From positions 1-64,000 of the forward strand of contig CAKOYQ010000007.1 of the NCBI GenBank assembly GCA_934130935.1: 64,000 bases of DNA, given 5' to 3'. This DNA is from an uncultured Clostridia bacterium. GTDB lineage: Bacteria; Bacillota; Clostridia; TANB77; CAG-508. Within the stretch, counting starts at the first letter, position 1. Every line of letters begins with the position of its first letter. Shown in pieces: positions 34,748 to 42,104 of the stretch. The translations under genes were made by a program, and so were the position numbers. The notes beneath the pieces are model-generated. The model searched no databases and was not told where the DNA came from. It worked only from the letters and a program-made list of their open reading frames with translations.

Positions 34748-35974
34748 TTATGAGCCTTGAATTGTAATAAATTTCTTAAACATATCATATGCCTTATTTA
34801 AAGCATGTACAAGTCTATCTACATCTTCTCTAGTATTGTAAAAATAAAAACTTGCTCTACATGTTGAATCAATACCTAAAAATCTCATAAGTGGTTGTGC
34901 ACAATGATTTCCAGAACGCACACAAACATTTTCTGAATCCAAAATACTAGCAACATCATGTGGATGTACTCCTTTTATGTTAAATGAAATTACACTTGAA
35001 TGATTTTCTGTATTTGGAGTTAGATATAATGTCAAATAATCTAATTTTGATAATTCTTGCCTTGCATATGAAACTACATCATTCTCAAGTTCTTGTATTT
35101 TTTTATATCCAATTTTTTGAATATAATCAATCGCTGCACCTAATCCAACAACTCCTTCTACGTTTTGTGTTCCTGCTTCAAATTTATTTGGCAATGGTGC
35201 AAATGTTGTATCTTGTTCATAAACATATTCAATCATATCTCCACCCATTAAAAATGGTGCCATTTTATTTAATATCTCTCTTTTTCCATATAATACACCA
35301 ATTCCAAGAGGTGCCATCATTTTATGACCTGAAAATACTAGAAAATCTGCATCTAAATCCTGTACATCTACTTTCATATGTGGAATACTTTGTGCCGCAT
35401 CTACAACTACAACTGCACCTTTTTTATGTGCATATTTTATAATTTTTTTTACATTGTTTATTGTTCCTAAAACATTCGAAACTTGTGCAATTCCAACTAT
35501 TTTTGTTTTATCAGTAATTTTGCTTTCAATCTCTTCATCTGAAAGTTCAAAATTTTCGTTAATATACATATAATTTAATTTACTACCTGTTGCTTTTGTA
35601 ATCTTTTGCCATGGCACTAAATTTGAATGATGTTCCATTATAGAAATAACTACTTCATCATCTTTTTTTAAGTTGTCCATTCCATATGAATATGCAATTA
35701 AATTTAAACTCTCTGTTGCATTTTTGGAAAATATTATTTCTTCTCTATGTTTTGCATTTATAAATTCTGCTATTTTTGTTCTTGCATTTTCGTATACCTC
35801 TGTTGCCTCAATGCTTAAACCATATGCACCTCTATGTGGATTTGCATTATTTTTTTCGTAAAATTCTTCTACTGCTTTTATTACTTGTATTGGTTTTTGA
35901 GTAGTTGCTCCACTATCTAAATACGTTATTTTTCTGTTTTGTATTATAGGAAAATCTCTTCTATATTGATTCAT
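34748..35974 (-). CDS. sufS: Cysteine desulfurase SufS
   Basis: The 408-residue PLP enzyme is a group II cysteine desulfurase. The PLP Lys is in FSGHKMMAPLGIG (about 220-232). The persulfide-forming Cys is in VRSGNHCAQPLM (about 363). The DSGATTQKP start is typical. It takes sulfur from cysteine and passes it to SufU. The start has AGAGGAG upstream; a REP-like remnant lies immediately before that site. Downstream of sufB and sufD in the same orientation. Confidence 0.96.
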   Translation of the reverse strand: MNQYRRDFPIIQNRKITYLDSGATTQKPIQVIKAVEEFYEKNNANPHRGAYGLSIEATEVYENARTKIAEFINAKHREEIIFSKNATESLNLIAYSYGMDNLKKDDEVVISIMEHHSNLVPWQKITKATGSKLNYMYINENFELSDEEIESKITDKTKIVGIAQVSNVLGTINNVKKIIKYAHKKGAVVVVDAAQSIPHMKVDVQDLDADFLVFSGHKMMAPLGIGVLYGKREILNKMAPFLMGGDMIEYVYEQDTTFAPLPNKFEAGTQNVEGVVGLGAAIDYIQKIGYKKIQELENDVVSYARQELSKLDYLTLYLTPNTENHSSVISFNIKGVHPHDVASILDSENVCVRSGNHCAQPLMRFLGIDSTCRASFYFYNTREDVDRLVHALNKAYDMFKKFITIQGS

Positions 35975-35990
35975 CTTCTATCTCCTCTCA

Positions 35991-36026
35991 GGGACATTTG
36001 GGGTCGGTTCCATTTTTGCCCTTTTT
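35991..36026. repeat. Single-arm copy of the REP-like repeat between sufD and sufS
   Basis: This 36-nt block, GGGACATTTGGGGTCGG onward to a run of T, is identical to part of the left arm of the palindrome at 23232-23421, in the same orientation. It has no complementary arm here, so it looks like a solo remnant. Confidence 0.85.
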
Positions 36027-36033
36027 CCCTCTA

Positions 36034-37098
36034 TTAATCTAACTTTTTATCAATTTCTTCTAATATTTTTTGTTTTAAATCCTCATCTGTGATATTTTCC
36101 AAAATTTTGTTGAATTTTGCTCTTACCATAAGCTTCATTGCTTCTTTAAGTTCAAAACCTCTGCTCATAATATAAAACAGTTCTTTTTCTCCAACTTTCC
36201 CAGCTGAACTACTGTGGTTCCCTTCAACGTCCTCTTCTGAACATAAAAGCATTGGTAATGCTATAGATTTTGCTTTATCAGACAACAGCATACAGGCCTC
36301 ATTCTCATTTCCAGTTGCTTTTTTACAACCTTTTTTAAAATCGATTGTTCCTTTAAAATGTTTTTTTGCATTATCTTTTAGAGCCCCTTGTACTTCTATA
36401 TCTATATTTGACTTCACACCTCTTAGTTCACCAATATAATTTAAGTCAAATATTTGATTTTCTTTTCCTAAATAAATTGCATCTAAATTATTGTTTGAAC
36501 ACTCTCCAAGCAAGTTTGAATAATAATTAGTTATACTATGTTTTCCCCCAAAATCTATAATTGTATAATTAATTGTTGCATTTGATTCAATTACATTTTC
36601 TATGCTTATAAAGTTATTAGATTTTGTATTTATTAAATTAACTAATATTATATTTACAGTTGAGTTTTCCTTTGCACTAACTCTTATAGCTCCATTGTGA
36701 AAAGCTTTGATATCATCATCTGAAGCGTATTTTATTATAATAGTTGTTTTTGTGTCTTCATTTGCGATAATTGATATATTATCTATTAATACTGAATTTT
36801 TGTTATCAAATTTAAATCCTATTTGAAAATGTTCATTTGCTTTGCAATTTGTTGTTAACTTTAGCATTTGATTGGCTTGTTCCATTACTTGTTTTTTTAA
36901 TATTTCATTTAATCCATAAGCCCATTGAGTATTAATAGTCTCTTTTTTAATATCTATTTGTGACGTTATTCCTTGAATATCTATGTTGTTGAATTCTGGA
37001 ATTATTTCAGGAATTTCAACATTTTCTAATTTTATATTGTTTATGTTGAAGTTTCTTGATGTTCTTACTGGTGTTTCATTTAATTTTAAATATTCCAT
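36034..37098 (-). CDS. sufD: Fe-S assembly protein SufD
   Basis: The 354-residue SufB/SufD-family beta-helix protein has the conserved C-terminal segment VEGNHSSSAGKVGEKELFYIMSRG written in parts as VEGNHSSSAGK and LFYIMSRGF (about 290-316). It forms a heterodimer with SufB on top of SufC, where Fe-S clusters are built; the family's conserved His is present in GNHSS. The gene abuts sufB with no gap. No ribosome binding site stands out, which suggests coupling to sufB translation. Confidence 0.92.
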   Translation of the reverse strand: MEYLKLNETPVRTSRNFNINNIKLENVEIPEIIPEFNNIDIQGITSQIDIKKETINTQWAYGLNEILKKQVMEQANQMLKLTTNCKANEHFQIGFKFDNKNSVLIDNISIIANEDTKTTIIIKYASDDDIKAFHNGAIRVSAKENSTVNIILVNLINTKSNNFISIENVIESNATINYTIIDFGGKHSITNYYSNLLGECSNNNLDAIYLGKENQIFDLNYIGELRGVKSNIDIEVQGALKDNAKKHFKGTIDFKKGCKKATGNENEACMLLSDKAKSIALPMLLCSEEDVEGNHSSSAGKVGEKELFYIMSRGFELKEAMKLMVRAKFNKILENITDEDLKQKILEEIDKKLD

Positions 37099-38496
37099 TT
37101 ATCCTATTGCTCCTTCTAATTCTAAATTAATCAAATTATTCATTTCAACTGCATACTCTACTGGTAATTCTTTTGCAATAGGGTCTGCAAACCCTCTTAC
37201 AATCATTCCTTTTGCATCTTCTTCTGATAATCCTCTACTCATTAAGTAAAATATTGACTTATCACTGATTTTTCCAATTTTGGCTTCATGTGAAAATTCA
37301 ACTTCATCTGTTTGAATGTCATTTGTAGGAATTGTATCAGAAATTGAATAGTCATCTAACATTAACGATTCGCAAGAAACTGAAGATTTTGAATTTTTAG
37401 CATTTTCATTTATTCTTACTAGACTTCTATATGTGCATTTTCCTCCATTTTTTGAAATTGATTTTGCATTTACTACACTAGAAGTCTCTGGTGCATTATG
37501 CACAACTTTAAATCCATTGTCTAAATTTTGCCCTTTTCCTGCAAATGAAATTCCTGTATATTCTGTTTTTGCTCCTTTACCATTCAAGATGCTCATTGGA
37601 TATAACATTGATATTTTTGAGCCAAATGAACCTGATACCCAATCCATTTTTGCATTTTTTCCTACTATGGCCTTTTTGGTATTAAGATTTAACATATTTT
37701 TTGACCAATTTTCTATTGTTGAATATCTTAAATATGCTCCATCTTTTACATATAGTTCAACACATCCAGCATGTAGATTAACTTTATTATACTTTGGAGC
37801 TGAACATCCTTCTATAAAATGTAGGCTTGCTCCCTCATCTACAATTATTAATGTGTGCTCAAACTGCCCTGATTCTGGTGAATTTAACCTAAAATATGAT
37901 TGTAGTGGAATGTCAACTTTAACACCTTTTGGAACATACACAAATGATCCCCCTGACCACACAGCACCATGTAAAGCAACAAATTTATGATCAGATACTG
38001 GAACACATTTCATAAAATGTTTTTTGACTAATTCTGGGTATTGCCTTACAGCTGTTTCCATATCTGTATAAATTACACCTTGTTTAATTAGTTCTTCTTT
38101 TATACTGTGATATACAACCTCTGAATCATATTGTGCACCTACTCCTGCTAGTGATTGCTTCTCTGCTTCTGGAATACCTAATTTGTCAAATGTGTTTTTT
38201 ATATCTTCTGGTACTTCATCCCAATTCCCTGTCATTTTTGTTTTGGGACGTACATATGTTGCTATTTCATTCATATTAAGTTCAGATAAATCTGGTCCCC
38301 ATGTTGGAAGCTCCAAATTTTCATAAACCTGCAATGCTTTTAATCTGAATTCTCTCATCCAATCGGGATCGTTTTTTTGTTTTGATATTTCGTTTATTAT
38401 TTCAGCTGTCAATCCTTTTTTTATTTTAAATTCATAGTTATCTTTATTTTTTATATTATATATATTTCTATTTATTTCTTTTATCTTTGTTTTCAT
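37099..38496 (-). CDS. sufB: Fe-S assembly scaffold SufB
   Basis: The 465-residue protein matches SufB in length and motifs: GVIYTDMETAVRQYPELV, GGSFVYVPKGVKV, the Cys of SCESLML and the end motif EVEFSHEAKIGKISDKSIFY, partly visible. SufB is the main scaffold of SufBCD. In this locus it lies downstream of sufC, but a terminator and an opposed small gene stand between them, so sufB may need its own promoter. It is followed directly by sufD. Confidence 0.96.
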   Translation of the reverse strand: MKTKIKEINRNIYNIKNKDNYEFKIKKGLTAEIINEISKQKNDPDWMREFRLKALQVYENLELPTWGPDLSELNMNEIATYVRPKTKMTGNWDEVPEDIKNTFDKLGIPEAEKQSLAGVGAQYDSEVVYHSIKEELIKQGVIYTDMETAVRQYPELVKKHFMKCVPVSDHKFVALHGAVWSGGSFVYVPKGVKVDIPLQSYFRLNSPESGQFEHTLIIVDEGASLHFIEGCSAPKYNKVNLHAGCVELYVKDGAYLRYSTIENWSKNMLNLNTKKAIVGKNAKMDWVSGSFGSKISMLYPMSILNGKGAKTEYTGISFAGKGQNLDNGFKVVHNAPETSSVVNAKSISKNGGKCTYRSLVRINENAKNSKSSVSCESLMLDDYSISDTIPTNDIQTDEVEFSHEAKIGKISDKSIFYLMSRGLSEEDAKGMIVRGFADPIAKELPVEYAVEMNNLINLELEGAIG

Positions 38497-38513
38497 AATT
38501 TTGCCCTTTCTAC

Positions 38514-38542
38514 TTGCATTTTTTGTTTTTGTGTGATATAAT
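38514..38542 (+). promoter_or_regulatory. Promoter of the plus-strand 69-aa ORF inside the suf locus
   Basis: On the plus strand: TTGCAT, 17-nt spacer, TATAAT, starting 18 nt upstream of the sufB start codon and pointing away from it. Confidence 0.75.
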
Positions 38543-38622
38543 AGTTGTTATGGGGGTTGTCTCACACCTAGGTCAAGAACCCATCTAAGTGAGATTTATG
38601 TATAATACTAGGAGGTATACTT

Positions 38623-38832
38623 ATGACCTTTAAGCAACTGTTCGAGTACATCCGGGAGGTTGGACGAAAAAACCGAGAATTAGAAGTTCGCGTAAGCGAA
38701 CTTGAAAAAATTCTCAAGTCAGCTGATCGGGTTCCGACCCCGGCTCAGCTGAATCCCAGCAATTATCGTCACAACACTGACGACCCGAACTACAATCCTA
38801 GATCAGACTTTAAAAAACAGTCTGATCGATAA
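38623..38832 (+). CDS. 69-aa small protein, opposite strand within the suf locus
   Basis: The ATG is preceded by GGAGG. The product starts MTFKQLFEYIREVGRKNREL, then a short coiled coil (about 10-33), then a Pro/Asn/Asp-rich hydrophilic tail with TPAQLNPSNY and DDPNYNPRSD. No family is recognised. Base composition is clearly richer in G/C than the suf genes. The unit has its own promoter, an 80-nt leader with TCTCAC/GTGAGA pairing, and a strong terminator, and it interrupts the suf run between sufC and sufB. Confidence 0.65.
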   Translation: MTFKQLFEYIREVGRKNRELEVRVSELEKILKSADRVPTPAQLNPSNYRHNTDDPNYNPRSDFKKQSDR

Positions 38833-38855
38833 ACGGTACTTGTAACAGTATCGTC

Positions 38856-38882
38856 AAACCCATCTCTTCTTGAGATGGGTTT
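38856..38882. terminator. Strong terminator between sufC and the 69-aa ORF
   Basis: An 11-bp perfect stem, AAACCCATCTC with GAGATGGGTTT, with a TTCTT loop. The T-rich side is best for plus-strand transcripts, but the hairpin would also affect suf read-through on the minus strand. Confidence 0.85.
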
Positions 38883-38884
38883 TC

Positions 38885-39622
38885 TCATTTATATCTTCCA
38901 TACCCATTTTCCTCAATCTCTTTAGCCATATCTCCTGTTCCAGTTTTTACAATTTTACCATTTACCAAAACATGTACATAATCTACTTTTAAATTATGAA
39001 GTATTTTTGTATTATGTGTTATAATTAAAACTGCATTTTCTTCATTTTTAAACATTTCTATCCCTTTTGAAACAGTCTTTATAGCATCTACATCTAATCC
39101 CGAATCTGTTTCATCTAATATAGCAAGTTTCGGATTTAATACTAACATTTGCAAAATTTCATTTTTCTTTTTTTCTCCTCCAGAAAAGCCAACATTCAAA
39201 CTTCTTTCAGCATATTCTGTATCCATTTTTAGTTCTTGCATATATTTTTTTACTTCATCTTTAAAACTAAATATTTTTACTGGTTTGCCTGTTATTTTAT
39301 TTTTAGCATATTTTAAAAAATTATTTACTGATATTCCAGGTATTTCTTCTGGAAGTTGAAATGACATAAATATACCTTTTCTAGCAATTTCATCTGTTTT
39401 AATATTAGTTATATCTTGTCCTTCGAAAATTATGCTTCCTTTTATCTTTTTATATGCTGGATTATTTAAAATGGCATTTGCTGTTGTTGTTTTTCCTGAG
39501 CCATTTGGCCCCATAATTACATGAGTCTCTCCTTTATTTATAGTTAAGTTTATGCCTTTTAAAATTTCTTTATCTTCTGCATTTACATGTAAATCCTCTA
39601 TTTCTAGTAATTTGTTATTCAT
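38885..39622 (-). CDS. sufC: Fe-S assembly ATPase SufC
   Basis: The 245-residue soluble ABC ATPase has Walker A GPNGSGKTT (about 38-46), a signature-like NVGFSGGEKKKNEIL that is typical of SufC, Walker B LAILDETDSGLD, and the His switch ITHNTK. It powers the SufBD scaffold. It is the first structural gene after the regulator, 17 nt away. The stop sits next to the hairpin at 38856. Confidence 0.96.
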   Translation of the reverse strand: MNNKLLEIEDLHVNAEDKEILKGINLTINKGETHVIMGPNGSGKTTTANAILNNPAYKKIKGSIIFEGQDITNIKTDEIARKGIFMSFQLPEEIPGISVNNFLKYAKNKITGKPVKIFSFKDEVKKYMQELKMDTEYAERSLNVGFSGGEKKKNEILQMLVLNPKLAILDETDSGLDVDAIKTVSKGIEMFKNEENAVLIITHNTKILHNLKVDYVHVLVNGKIVKTGTGDMAKEIEENGYGRYK

Positions 39623-39639
39623 TCTCTATCATTCTCCTT

Positions 39640-40095
39640 TTATATTTTCGCTTTTGAAGATGCTCTTTTTACACAATTTCTGCATTGCTCTCTATTAATA
39701 TCATAATTACAATTTAAATTGCTCAATCCTAAAACTCTATGGACATATTTTGCCAATTTATTTATGGTTTCATCCCCAATAGTTGATTTTATTTTTTCAG
39801 CTTCTATTTTTGCTTGTTTTTCATCCAAGTTTAAAACCTCTTTTAAAAATAAATAAACAATATCATATGCTTCTAATATTTTTTTAGCTAAGTCTTCTCC
39901 TTGTTGTGTTAATTCTATTGTTCCATATGTTTCATAATTTATTAATTTTTCTTCTTTTAAATTATTCAATGCTTTATTAACACTGGGCTTACTACAATCC
40001 ATTTTATTAGCAATATCTGTTACTCGTATATTACCATTTTGTTTATTAAGCACATACATTGTTTTTAAATATTCTTCTAACGATTTTGATATCAT
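39640..40095 (-). CDS. DtxR/MntR-like regulator of the suf operon with a C-terminal Cys cluster
   Basis: The protein has 151 residues. An N-terminal winged helix (LEEYLKTMY..., DIANKMDCSKPSVNKALNNL, about 5-65) is followed by an MntR-type dimer domain. The metal-binding positions of MntR (the His near 77 and EXXEH near 99-103) are not conserved; EAEKIKSTIG is found instead. The end carries C-X8-C-X2-C in LNCNYDINREQCRNCVKR. That suggests Fe-S or zinc binding instead of Mn/Fe sensing. It is the first gene of the suf run and is likely autoregulated. Confidence 0.8.
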   Translation of the reverse strand: MISKSLEEYLKTMYVLNKQNGNIRVTDIANKMDCSKPSVNKALNNLKEEKLINYETYGTIELTQQGEDLAKKILEAYDIVYLFLKEVLNLDEKQAKIEAEKIKSTIGDETINKLAKYVHRVLGLSNLNCNYDINREQCRNCVKRASSKAKI

Positions 40096-40194
40096 ATTCT
40101 ATTTCGCATAATCAATTTTATAGAAACATTATCTATTTGCTTGACTAAATCCTTTCTCTTATTTTTTATATACGATTTGTTAGCTTCGGCTAAC

Positions 40195-40233
40195 ATTATA
40201 ATATATATATTCCTGTTTGTCAAGGCAAACAGG
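40195..40233 (-). promoter_or_regulatory. suf operon promoter with overlapping operator-like repeat
   Basis: On the minus strand: TTGACA, 17-nt spacer, TATAAT. An 8-bp perfect inverted repeat (CCTGTTTG with CAAACAGG, 40212-40219 and 40226-40233) overlaps the -35. A second one (GTTAGC with GCTAAC) lies at the start of transcription. Both are plausible binding sites for the adjacent regulator. Confidence 0.8.
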
Positions 40234-40253
40234 TAAATTTGTCGAATTATAAA

Positions 40254-40282
40254 GATACCCAAGGATAAAATCCCTGGGCATC
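40254..40282 (-). terminator. Hairpin after the coiled-coil gene
   Basis: GATACCCAAGGAT pairs with ATCCCTGGGCATC over 13 positions with G/T wobbles, just past the stop at 40287. The U-tract is weak. Confidence 0.65.
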
Positions 40283-40286
40283 TGCT

Positions 40287-41099
40287 TTAATCATTTACAT
40301 GAAAGGAATCCCAAACTTCCTGGGCTCTTTCATTCTCGAATATTACCTGCGCTTTTTTTTCATCTTCTTTAGCTTTTTCAAACATAACAGAGATTGTTGC
40401 TAAGGTTTTGAGCTCTCTAATCGTCAAATTAGAGACCTCATCTTTTAAAATCAATTTGTTGAATACATCTTGGCTCCTTTCAGCTGGTACATCAATAAGC
40501 TCTTTATTGTTTTCCAACTCTATCTCTCCACTTTCGAAGACCCAGATTTGTAAAACTTCATGTTTCATCAATTCTGTTCTTACTTCGGCTAATGCAATCT
40601 TTAGTTTAGCCAACTTTTCTTCGACATTAGCCTTGCTCTTCTCTATCTCGAGAAGACGTACGGAAAGGATGTTCATTTCATCCTCTTCTTTAAGGAGCTT
40701 CTTTTTCAGTTCCTCATATCTACCTTCTCTTTCTTTCAACTCATTCTCGCTTACCCTCATTCTACATTCTAGCCCTTTTAGTTTCTTTTCTAATGAGGGA
40801 GTTTGGGCTTCTAACTCTTGTTCTCTTTGTTTGAGTTTCTCAAGCAAATCCTCTTCATTCTCCTCTTCTTTTTGAGAAGTATGAATAGTACTTGAATAAG
40901 TTCTATTTTTCTCTTGTTGCTTCGGCCCACTTTTTTTAAGTTTTCGAAACAAATCATCAGCTCCTGCTGATGCTATCCTTCTCAAACTCCGATAGACTTC
41001 TTCGTCACTTTCATATCCGTACTGCCTTTTAAAGGCTTCTAAACCTTCATTTCTCTTTATTGCGATGTGAACCGCCTTAGTAGTCAGGTTTTTGCGCAA
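40287..41099 (-). CDS. Coiled-coil protein of unknown function
   Basis: The protein has 270 residues. A short N-terminal region (FKRQYGYESDEEVYRSLRRI) is followed by a low-complexity link and a long coiled coil (about 75-190) rich in Glu, Lys and Leu. A small globular end (about 195-270) contains VPAERSQDVFNKLIL. No family is recognised. It starts with TTG at 41099, with AGGAGG 10 nt upstream. G/C content and codon use are visibly higher than in flanking genes. It has its own promoter and terminator, consistent with later acquisition. Confidence 0.7.
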   Translation of the reverse strand: MRKNLTTKAVHIAIKRNEGLEAFKRQYGYESDEEVYRSLRRIASAGADDLFRKLKKSGPKQQEKNRTYSSTIHTSQKEEENEEDLLEKLKQREQELEAQTPSLEKKLKGLECRMRVSENELKEREGRYEELKKKLLKEEDEMNILSVRLLEIEKSKANVEEKLAKLKIALAEVRTELMKHEVLQIWVFESGEIELENNKELIDVPAERSQDVFNKLILKDEVSNLTIRELKTLATISVMFEKAKEDEKKAQVIFENERAQEVWDSFHVND

Positions 41100-41158
41100 A
41101 GTTTAATATCCTCCTTATAAAAATTTTTATTCAGGATTACATAAATCCACGTTTTTTT

Positions 41159-41187
41159 ATTATACTATGATTTTATGTAAAAGTCAA
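41159..41187 (-). promoter_or_regulatory. Promoter of the coiled-coil gene
   Basis: On the minus strand: TTGACT, 17-nt spacer, TATAAT. The -35 overlaps the stop region of the methyltransferase gene upstream. Confidence 0.78.
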
Positions 41188-42080
41188 ACTTTTTTTCTTA
41201 TTTTTGCGACAAAAAATCCCTCATACAGTTCACTTGGACACACACATATTACTCCCTCTATTTTAGAAGGTAGTAATGGGACTGAAAATAGTGGTTGTAT
41301 TGGAACAAGCTCAGCCCCTGTTTTAGTTAAGGCTTTTTTTAATACATCCTCATTTTCTCGTGCAATAATAGAACATGTAGAATATATCATTTCTCCACCA
41401 GGCTTTAATATCTTTATTGCTTTTTCTAATAATTGTTCTTGTATCTTAGAAGACCTTTCAATTAATTCTCCATCAAAGTCTTTATTAAATATATTCATTG
41501 TACCACTGCCACTACAAGGAGCATCTAAAAGTATCTTATCAAACGAAAAAAAGTCACTTAATCTTCTTGCGTCTTCAATCATTATATTGACACAATTTAT
41601 ACCTTGTTTTTGTAAATTGTATTTTAACCTCTCTGCTCTTATTTTATTTTTCTCAACAGCTGTTATAAATGCTCCATTATTAGTAAGTGCTGCAATTTGC
41701 GTTGTTTTTCCTCCTGGTGCAGCAGTCATATCTAATATATTTTCTTCTATCTCTGGCTCTAATAAGATTGGTGGTATCATTGATGACAAACTCTGCAAAT
41801 ATATCTCTCCATTTTTATACATCTCAAGTTTTTGTATCTCTTCTTCTCTAATATTTTTTATAATTAATGCATCTTTGTTCCATTCAACCTCTTCAACTTC
41901 AATTCCTGATTCATCTAATTTGCTTTTTATTTCTTTTGTTGTTGCTTTTATTGTATTCACTCTTAATGTTACAGGTCTTTTTCGAGTATATCCTTCTATT
42001 ATTTTATTTGTTATATCTACTCCATATTGTTTTATAATTATTTCTTTAAAAAATTGTGGTATCTGCATTTTTAATTCCAT
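41184..42080 (-). CDS. RsmB/NOP2/Sun-family RNA m5C methyltransferase
   Basis: The protein has 298 residues. It has the family's SAM site DMTAAPGGKTTQIA (about 115-128), the LLDAPCSGSG motif with one catalytic Cys, and YSTCSI with the other. It lacks the NusB-like domain of full RsmB and is close to the shorter rRNA/tRNA enzymes. Two ATGs four codons apart are possible starts; neither has ideal spacing. It lies 24 nt downstream of feoB. The exact target cytosine is unknown. Confidence 0.87.
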   Translation of the reverse strand: MELKMQIPQFFKEIIIKQYGVDITNKIIEGYTRKRPVTLRVNTIKATTKEIKSKLDESGIEVEEVEWNKDALIIKNIREEEIQKLEMYKNGEIYLQSLSSMIPPILLEPEIEENILDMTAAPGGKTTQIAALTNNGAFITAVEKNKIRAERLKYNLQKQGINCVNIMIEDARRLSDFFSFDKILLDAPCSGSGTMNIFNKDFDGELIERSSKIQEQLLEKAIKILKPGGEMIYSTCSIIARENEDVLKKALTKTGAELVPIQPLFSVPLLPSKIEGVICVCPSELYEGFFVAKIRKKV

Positions 42081-42104
42081 TCCTTCTATTAATTTTATAC
42101 ACTA

